Shown here: in pieces, positions 59,270 to 64,000 of the stretch
How the letters are laid out: each line of letters begins with the position of its first letter
Numbering within the stretch: position 1 is the first letter of the stretch
Assembly: GCA_015060115.1 (NCBI GenBank)
Contig: SUZB01000004.1
Coordinates: 58,410 to 122,409, forward strand
Direction of reading: 5' to 3'
DNA length: 64,000 bases
From: Rikenellaceae bacterium
GTDB lineage: Bacteria; Bacteroidota; Bacteroidia; Bacteroidales; Rikenellaceae
Notes under the pieces: generated by a model
Told to the model about the DNA's origin: nothing
Databases searched by the model: none
The model's input: the letters and a program-made list of their open reading frames with translations, nothing else
Made by a program: the position numbers and the translations under genes

Positions 59270-60196
59270 TTAGAGAGTACCATTCACCGCACGAATGAAA
59301 ATATCGTTCATCGAGGGCATAATCTCCTGCAACGAGCGCAGCTGACAGCGGTCGTTGAGGTGGGCGATGACATCGTGGACATCCTCGTTGCGGGCAATAT
59401 GTATCTTTGTTGCGGTGTAGCCACCCACCACGCCACGGCTCTCGCCCAAAATCTCGGCGATGCCCTCGATAGCACCTCGGAATGTCGCCTCGTCGGCACG
59501 GTGCATAACCTCGAAGGTGTTGCCACCCGCAGCACGGCGTATCTCCTCTACCGAGCCTGAGAGTATGTTGCGCGACTTGTTGATAAGGGTGATATGGTCG
59601 CAAATCTCCTCCACCGATGCCATATTGTGTGTCGAGAAGATGACCGTTGCGCCACGATCACGCAGGCCGAGAATCTCCTCCTTGAGCAGGTTGGCGTTGA
59701 TAGGGTCGAAGCCTGAGAATGGCTCATCAAAGATTAGGAGCTTGGGCTCGTGAACTACGGTAGAGATAAACTGCACCTTCTGAGCCATACCCTTCGAGAG
59801 GTCCTCGACAGCACGATTCCACCACTCCTTGAGGCCGAGGCGCTCAAACCAGGTATGCAGACGGCGCTCTGCCTCGCGCTTATCAAGACCCTTGAGGCGG
59901 GCAAAGAATATAGCCTGCTCGCCTACGCGCATCTTCTTGTAGAGGCCACGCTCCTCAGGCATATAGCCTATGTGGAATATGTCGTCGGCACTCATCGCCT
60001 TGCCATCGAGCAATACGCGACCGCTATCGGCGATGGTTAGTCGGTTGATTACACGGATAAGTGTGGTCTTGCCGGCACCATTGGGGCCCAGCAAGCCATA
60101 GACGGCACCTCTCGGCACCTCAATCGAGACATCGTCGAGCGCCTTATGCCCGGTGTAGCTCTTCGATACATTCTCGACAGTAAGAATAGCGTTCAT
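59270..60196 (-). CDS. ABC transporter ATP-binding protein (NatA-like)
   Basis: 308 aa. Walker A is GPNGAGKTT (37-45). The Q-loop region is near FHIGYMPEERGLYKKM, the signature is DLSKGMAQKVQ, Walker B is LLIFDEPFSGFDPINA, and the switch His is in STHNMASVEEI. A C-terminal DUF4162 domain (about 215-300) is typical for NatA-type exporters. It powers the permease encoded 14 nt downstream. A -7 box lies at 60218-60225. Confidence 0.93.
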   Translation of the reverse strand: MNAILTVENVSKSYTGHKALDDVSIEVPRGAVYGLLGPNGAGKTTLIRVINRLTIADSGRVLLDGKAMSADDIFHIGYMPEERGLYKKMRVGEQAIFFARLKGLDKREAERRLHTWFERLGLKEWWNRAVEDLSKGMAQKVQFISTVVHEPKLLIFDEPFSGFDPINANLLKEEILGLRDRGATVIFSTHNMASVEEICDHITLINKSRNILSGSVEEIRRAAGGNTFEVMHRADEATFRGAIEGIAEILGESRGVVGGYTATKIHIARNEDVHDVIAHLNDRCQLRSLQEIMPSMNDIFIRAVNGTL

Positions 60197-60217
60197 AATC
60201 GGAAAAGTTTATAGCCA

Positions 60218-60225
60218 CAAAGATA
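60218..60225 (-). promoter_or_regulatory. -7 box for the ABC exporter pair
   Basis: CAAAGATA on the plus strand reads TATCTTTG on the minus strand, about 22 nt upstream of ATG 60196. Confidence 0.55.
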
Positions 60226-60247
60226 AGAAAAAAAATTAATACCTTAT

Positions 60248-60441
60248 TAATTTTTAGTTGTTAGTTATTAGTTTTTAGTTGTTAGAGTTGTTAAGACAAG
60301 TAAGACGAGTAAGACCATAAGATGAGTAGGACTTTTTTGATACCCGACCTCGTAAGGTCTTACGGTCTTAAAGTCCTAAGGTCTTAATAAAATATCTGCG
60401 CTCCCCCGGAGCGCATCTCTAACAACTAACTAAAAACTAAA
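60248..60441 (+). repeat. Composite intergenic repeat, copy 14 (complete)
   Basis: It has a five-unit 7-mer arm, five 9-bp units, the core ACCCGACCTCGTAAGGTC, a GGTCTTA arm, the GCGCTCC/GGAGCGC hairpin and right arm CTAACAACTAACTAAAAAC. It is nearly identical to copy 10 over the 9-bp and core parts. Confidence 0.85.
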
Positions 60442-60468
60442 AAAAGCCGACCGCAATGGTCGGCTCCA
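60442..60468 (-). terminator. Terminator of the TonB-like pair
   Basis: AGCCGACC (60445-60452) pairs with GGTCGGCT (60458-60465). On the minus strand it is followed by a T run. It abuts repeat copy 14. Confidence 0.8.
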
Positions 60469-60484
60469 AAGATCATCAAGTTGC

Positions 60485-61048
60485 CTACAACGCAAACACC
60501 ACAGGTATCATCAACTGAACTTCGACAATCTCTCCCTTCTGCACGGCAGGTGTCCACGCGGGTGCCTTGTCGAGCACACGGATAACCTCCTGACGCAAGA
60601 TATTGTCGCACTGGTCGAGGAACATTAGTCGATTAGTATCGACCTTGCCATCTTTGCCAACGATGAAGCACACATTCACCTGGCCCTGAATACCCTTTTC
60701 GATAGCCTCGGCGGGGTACTTTATATTCTGCATCACCCAGCGCTGGAACGATGCGGCGTCGCCACCCATAAACTTAGGCATCACATCTGCCGCGAGCCAA
60801 ACCTCATCGGTAGCGCTCTCCTTGTGTGTGTAGACAAGCACCACGCCATTTGTGGTGTCGCCCATATGCGAGTAGGCTGCCTTTGCCTCCTCGTCGTGAA
60901 TCACGGTCATAGACTCGATGTTTGTAGAGATAATCTTCTCGATCTCCTCAGCCGTAGCTTTGCGACCATCAATAACATATAGAGGCTGCTGTGCGGTAGC
61001 GATAGTGGCAGCGAAGAGTGCTACCAACGCAATAATATATCGTTTCAT
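60485..61048 (-). CDS. Secreted TonB C-terminal-domain protein with SusC-type plug motif, 187 aa
   Basis: The signal peptide covers about residues 1-19 (ending ATIATA). Residues 22-75 (PLYVIDGRKATAEEI, NIESMTVIHDEEAKAAY, NGVVLVYT) follow the pattern of the SusC/TonB-receptor plug (PLYVIDG ... IESIxVLKD ... NGVVLI). Residues about 95-187 form a TonB C-terminal domain (FQRWVMQNIKYPAEAIEKGI, QGQVNVCFIVGKDGKV, APAWTPAVQKG). No membrane anchor and no proline-rich arm are present, so it is not a classical TonB. It is a tandem paralog of the next gene, 33 nt away. Confidence 0.8.
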   Translation of the reverse strand: MKRYIIALVALFAATIATAQQPLYVIDGRKATAEEIEKIISTNIESMTVIHDEEAKAAYSHMGDTTNGVVLVYTHKESATDEVWLAADVMPKFMGGDAASFQRWVMQNIKYPAEAIEKGIQGQVNVCFIVGKDGKVDTNRLMFLDQCDNILRQEVIRVLDKAPAWTPAVQKGEIVEVQLMIPVVFAL

Positions 61049-61081
61049 AATCTTTGAGTTTTAAGGTTTTACAAATATTCT

Positions 61082-61732
61082 TTATTTATCAAAGCCGACT
61101 ACGACAATATTCTCTATCGACTTCTCGACTTCGAGCTTAGCATCGCTCTCTTCTATTTTGTTTTCCTTGGGAATTGCAAAGACAATAGGCACGGTGAATG
61201 TTACGGCAACAGCCTCGCCATCCTCTCTTGCAGGTGTCCACTGTGGTGACTTGGCAAGCACACGGATAACCTCGTCGTGGAACACCGCACCGCACTTATC
61301 AAAGAAGTTTAGACGGTTTTGGTTGATGTAGCCATCGGCACCAACGGTGAACTTAACGATTACGGTGCCCTCCTTTCCCTGCTCTAATGCCTCCTGTGGG
61401 TAGCGTATATTCTGCATTATCCAGCGACGGAAGGTCTCTACATTGCCCCCCATAAACTGGGGCATCACCTCGGCTGATAGTCGCTCCTTCGCCTCGCCCT
61501 CTTCACGAAGAGTGATGATAATCACGCCATTCGATGTGTCGCCCAACTCGACATACTGCTGTGCGCTGTCATCTTTAAGCACCATCATCGACTCGATGTC
61601 GTTGGGGTTAATCTTGTTTAACGCCTCTTTCGATACCACGCGGTTGTTTACCACATACAACGGCTCCTGCTCGGCGGCAGACACCGCGAATGTTGCAAAC
61701 AAAATTAGGCTTGTAATAATAAACTGTTTCAT
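61082..61732 (-). CDS. Secreted TonB C-terminal-domain protein with SusC-type plug motif, 216 aa
   Basis: Paralog of the downstream gene. The signal peptide ends near residue 19 (FAVSA). The plug-like part is PLYVVNNRVVSKEAL, NDIESMMVLKDDSAQQY, NGVIIITL. The TonB-type domain is FRRWIMQNIRYPQEALEQG, GTVIVKFTVGADGYI and SPQWTPAREDGEAVAV. It has an extra C-terminal tail of about 25 residues (EVEKSIENIVVVGFDK) missing in its neighbour. The -7 box at 61777-61784 should serve both genes. It is divergent from the histidine kinase gene (about 170 bp between starts), so regulation by that pair is possible. Confidence 0.8.
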   Translation of the reverse strand: MKQFIITSLILFATFAVSAAEQEPLYVVNNRVVSKEALNKINPNDIESMMVLKDDSAQQYVELGDTSNGVIIITLREEGEAKERLSAEVMPQFMGGNVETFRRWIMQNIRYPQEALEQGKEGTVIVKFTVGADGYINQNRLNFFDKCGAVFHDEVIRVLAKSPQWTPAREDGEAVAVTFTVPIVFAIPKENKIEESDAKLEVEKSIENIVVVGFDK

Positions 61733-61776
61733 AGTGTTGAAGTTTTAATTTTTATTGCTCGAGCTTTTTCGTATTG

Positions 61777-61784
61777 CAAAGGTA
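61777..61784 (-). promoter_or_regulatory. -7 box for the TonB-like pair
   Basis: CAAAGGTA on the plus strand reads TACCTTTG on the minus strand, about 45 nt upstream of ATG 61732. Confidence 0.55.
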
Positions 61785-61891
61785 GGGAGGCCACGGCCGA
61801 AACCCAAATTTTTTGTGTTAAACAATGTTAAGGCTTTTGTTAAAAAGTGTTAAATTCGCTGCTGTCGTGGTACGACCTATATATATTTTTA

Positions 61892-61899
61892 TAACTTTG
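61892..61899 (+). promoter_or_regulatory. -7 box touching the start of the histidine kinase gene
   Basis: TAACTTTG ends 4 nt before ATG 61904, so the predicted transcript has essentially no leader. No -33 TTTG is found at normal spacing. Confidence 0.5.
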
Positions 61900-61903
61900 T
61901 GGT

Positions 61904-63115
61904 ATGAAACAGAGTCGCTTTACATTTGTTGCCGTTGTCGTGGTCGTTGCGCTGGTGCTTCTTGCATCGGTCGAGGCTATGTGGGCTGTGGGCAACTATC
62001 GCGACCTTAAGGCCAACTACCGCCACCAGATAGAGAGCATCCTTGATGAGGCGATATGGCAATATACCGAGGGGCGCAGGCTAAGCCAAGGTTTCAGCAT
62101 CGGCCCTATCGACCGCTTCCATACCTTCGTTAGCGATGAGCTACGCTCGGCGGGTATCTCGACACACTTTATGGTTGAGGTGCTTACTACGACCAATGCT
62201 GAGCCTATACGCCTTATGTCGATGGGTGGCGAGAGCCTTGGCGAGGAGCGTATGGTGGTTGAGCAACGCATAGCACCCATCATTATGCGCCTTACGGTCG
62301 ATGACCCCCATACAGGCATTATACGCTCGATGCGCTCGATGCTGATATTGCAGGTTTTGTCTATCGTGGTGCTTATCGTCGCCTTTCTCTATATGCTCCG
62401 CACGCTATTTCGTGCCAAGAGCATCGACCGCATACGCCGAGACCTTACGCACAACATCACCCACGAGCTTAAGACACCCATCGCTGCCGCATACGCCGCC
62501 ACAGATGCCCTGTTGCAGATGCCCGACTTGGCCGAAGATAGCGTGAGCCGAAAGGAGTATTTGCAGATGACGCTTGGCGAGCTTAAGCGCCTCGATACGA
62601 TGGTCGAGGAGGTGCTGCGAACATCCACCGAGGAGTTCCGCAATGTGGAGTTACGATTGGAGGAGTGCCAAGTGCGTGATATTGCCGAGGAGGTGCGACA
62701 TACGCTCGATATGAAGTATAAGTCGAGGGGTGTAGAGTGGTCGTTGGGTGTAGACGAAGGTATGGTTGTCGTTGCCGACCGCTTTCATCTGCTATCTGCC
62801 CTCAGCGCCCTTGCCGACAACGCCATAAAGTATGGCGGTGAGCCTCCACTGGTGGCTATCGAGGCGAGCCAAAAGCGCGATATGGTGGCTATCACCGTTG
62901 CGGATAATGGCCGAGGTATAGCCCGCCGTGAGCAGAGGCGCATATTCGAGAAGTTCTACCGTATAGGTGAGGGCAATCGCCACACTACACGCGGCTACGG
63001 ACTTGGTCTATACTATGTTAAGATGATTGTTGAGCGCCACGGTGGCAGGGTCGTCGTATCTTCGTCGCGTGAAGGCTCACGACTAACCATTAAACTACCC
63101 CGCTATGGCAAGTAA
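61904..63115 (+). CDS. Sensor histidine kinase
   Basis: 403 aa. Membrane helix 1 lies at about 7-30, a periplasmic sensor region of about 110 residues follows, and helix 2 is at about 147-167 (LQVLSIVVLIVAFLYML). The HisKA domain has His187 in THNITHELKTP. The HATPase domain has the N box ALADNAIKYGG, G1 VADNGRGIA, F FEKFYRIGEG and G2 TRGYGLGLYYVK. There is no HAMP or PAS domain. The response regulator gene overlaps its end by 11 nt, so they are a cognate pair. The stimulus is unknown; the divergent TonB-like genes are possible targets. Confidence 0.93.
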   Translation: MKQSRFTFVAVVVVVALVLLASVEAMWAVGNYRDLKANYRHQIESILDEAIWQYTEGRRLSQGFSIGPIDRFHTFVSDELRSAGISTHFMVEVLTTTNAEPIRLMSMGGESLGEERMVVEQRIAPIIMRLTVDDPHTGIIRSMRSMLILQVLSIVVLIVAFLYMLRTLFRAKSIDRIRRDLTHNITHELKTPIAAAYAATDALLQMPDLAEDSVSRKEYLQMTLGELKRLDTMVEEVLRTSTEEFRNVELRLEECQVRDIAEEVRHTLDMKYKSRGVEWSLGVDEGMVVVADRFHLLSALSALADNAIKYGGEPPLVAIEASQKRDMVAITVADNGRGIARREQRRIFEKFYRIGEGNRHTTRGYGLGLYYVKMIVERHGGRVVVSSSREGSRLTIKLPRYGK

Positions 63116-63785
63116 GAGAGTGCTTATTGTAGAGGATGAGGCGGTATTGCGCCGTATTGTCGCCGATGCTGTGGAGCGTGCCGGATATAGTGTTGCGGTG
63201 GCCTCAGATGGCGAGGAGGGCTTACGCCTTTTCTTAAGCGAGCAACCCCACCTTGTCATTGCCGATATTATGATGCCCCGCTTAGATGGCCTTGAGATGG
63301 TGCGCTCGATGCGCCGTGCGGGAGGTGTTACGCAGTTTCTCTTTCTCTCGGCACGCAGTGGCGCCGATGATGTTGTCGAGGGCTTCCGTGCCGGTGGTCA
63401 CGACTATCTGCGTAAGCCCTTTGCCCTCAACGAGCTTATGGCGCGTGTCGAGGCGCTCCTTGCGCGTGTAGACGATGGCGATAGCGTAACGGAGTATGCA
63501 ATAGGCAGTTATCGCTTCGTGCCTGCGGAGCAGACCTTGGTGCGCAACGATGCCGTAACCCACCTTTCGACACGCGAGAGCGCCATTCTTGCAGCCCTCT
63601 CGGCAGAGATGGGTAGTGTCGTAAGCTCACACCGTATGTTGATGGATATATGGGGCGATGACAGCTACTACAACCTACGCTCGATGAATGTCTTTATCTC
63701 GAAACTTCGAGGCTACCTTGCCGAGGATAAGGGTGTCGAGATTATCTCTATCCGAGGTATCGGGTATAAGTTGGTTGTAAGATAG
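63105..63785 (+). CDS. OmpR-family response regulator
   Basis: 226 aa. The receiver domain (about 1-118) has the acidic pocket VEDE (9-12), phospho-acceptor Asp54 (VIADIMMPRLDG) and the conserved Lys in LRKPFALNEL. The C-terminal winged helix (about 130-226) is seen in LSTRESAILAALSAEMGSVV, RSMNVFISKLRGYL and SIRGIGYKLV. The start ATG overlaps the kinase gene by 11 nt. A perfect CGCAGGCG/CGCCTGCG hairpin follows 6 nt after the stop. Confidence 0.95.
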   Translation: MASKRVLIVEDEAVLRRIVADAVERAGYSVAVASDGEEGLRLFLSEQPHLVIADIMMPRLDGLEMVRSMRRAGGVTQFLFLSARSGADDVVEGFRAGGHDYLRKPFALNELMARVEALLARVDDGDSVTEYAIGSYRFVPAEQTLVRNDAVTHLSTRESAILAALSAEMGSVVSSHRMLMDIWGDDSYYNLRSMNVFISKLRGYLAEDKGVEIISIRGIGYKLVVR

Positions 63786-63791
63786 AGAGAG

Positions 63792-63810
63792 CGCAGGCGT
63801 TTCGCCTGCG
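63792..63810 (+). terminator. Short hairpin after the response regulator gene
   Basis: CGCAGGCG pairs perfectly with CGCCTGCG around TTT. No T run follows, so it may be part of the repeat behind it rather than a true terminator. Confidence 0.45.
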
Positions 63811-63930
63811 GGCTAACGCCCCAAGGGGCAAAAGGGTTCTGAGGGGCAAAAGGGGTAGTAAGGTTAGTAAAAGCATTGATAGTCATACCCACCGTAAGGT
63901 TAGCAACCACGCTCTATCTCCCCTTGTGTC
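63804..63930 (+). repeat. G-rich intergenic repeat, copy 2 of 2
   Basis: GCGGGC, GCCCCAAGGGG, AGGGG units, GTAGTAAGGTTAGTAAAAGC and the end ACGCTCTATCTCCCCTTGTG match 57711-57843. The last 70 bp of the window (to 64000) show no recognisable gene or element. Confidence 0.65.
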
Positions 63931-64000
63931 GTTTCCTAAAATAGGTTGACTCGTTGCACCTTATTAACGGATAAAAGAAAGACTCAGGTTAGATAATAAA

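Noticed and set aside
59256..59603. A 116-residue N-terminal extension of the ABC permease
   Set aside because: It is an out-of-frame reading of the ATPase gene; the membrane protein starts naturally at MKKMFLIISREY.
6597..60441. The dispersed repeats as a CRISPR array
   Set aside because: Copies are kilobases apart, have internal micro-repeats rather than unique spacers, and no cas gene is present.
1..64000. tRNA, rRNA, insertion-sequence transposase or prophage genes
   Set aside because: None was found by reading both strands for conserved cores and typical protein motifs; absence cannot be proven without a dedicated search.

Overview
The window looks like chromosomal DNA from a member of the Bacteroidales, most likely an Alistipes-like member of the Rikenellaceae (the genus is an inference). 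Three things support this. Many genes have the Bacteroidetes promoter pattern: a TAnnTTTG -7 box, sometimes with a TTTG -33 box 18-20 nt upstream. Families largely restricted to the phylum are present (DUF4270, DUF3098, DUF5020, a GT5-like stand-alone domain, TonB-like proteins with a SusC-type plug motif, and a TPR-membrane-HTH regulator). GC content is moderate, with GAG/GGC/CTC-rich coding sequence and very AT-rich intergenic DNA. No tRNA, rRNA, CRISPR array, transposase or prophage was seen.

Layout. 1-9.3 kb: the 5' part of kbl on the minus strand, an AT-rich gap with repeated promoter-like motifs, two small hypothetical genes, a minus-strand operon (LolC/E-like permease, menG, two secreted proteins, comM-like ATPase), an AraC regulator and an orphan DUF4435 protein. 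9.4-15.2 kb: an eIF1-like protein, glutamine synthetase, and lipA-lipB-recJ. 15.3-25.5 kb: pgk-pepO (minus), a TPR/HTH membrane regulator, a candidate orphan small RNA, a PepSY protein with an OB-fold-like lipoprotein, a Cys-rich lipoprotein, a DUF5020 outer-membrane protein, DAHP synthase-chorismate mutase and a cyclophilin. 25.6-31.3 kb: dnaB, sppA, a YhcG/DUF1016 nuclease and mrp. 31.3-32.5 kb: a 1.2-kb gap with an AT-rich part and four repeat elements. 32.5-38.7 kb: pheS-TPR-envC-ybeY-mnmG in tight order. 38.9-46.1 kb: ilvE, metG, a secreted C1 peptidase and topA (minus). 46.2-54.9 kb: a long minus-strand operon, yfhO-ftsX-DUF3098-uppP-truB-queA followed by GT5-like and DUF4270 genes. 55.1-57.5 kb: polyprenyl synthase and a sugar MFS transporter. 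58-64 kb: an ABC exporter pair, two TonB-like proteins, and a divergent histidine kinase-response regulator pair.

The protein-coding content is mostly housekeeping: lipoate synthesis, menaquinone methylation, queuosine and tRNA modification, aminoacyl-tRNA synthetases, replication, undecaprenyl recycling and cell division. The most unusual content is intergenic. At least 14 copies or fragments of one composite repeat occur. It has 7-bp micro-repeat terminal arms, a GCGCTCC/GGAGCGC hairpin, and a core with a 9-bp periodic arm around ACCCGACCTCGTAAGGTC. A second family (three copies) is a two-level palindrome of about 130 bp that overlaps the stop codon of the preceding gene in the same orientation every time, with compensatory base changes. 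A third family has two copies. A free-standing transcription unit with its own promoter and terminator near 20.9 kb encodes no protein and is the best candidate for an undescribed RNA. These intergenic families were not recognised from memory; whether they are already catalogued needs a database search.
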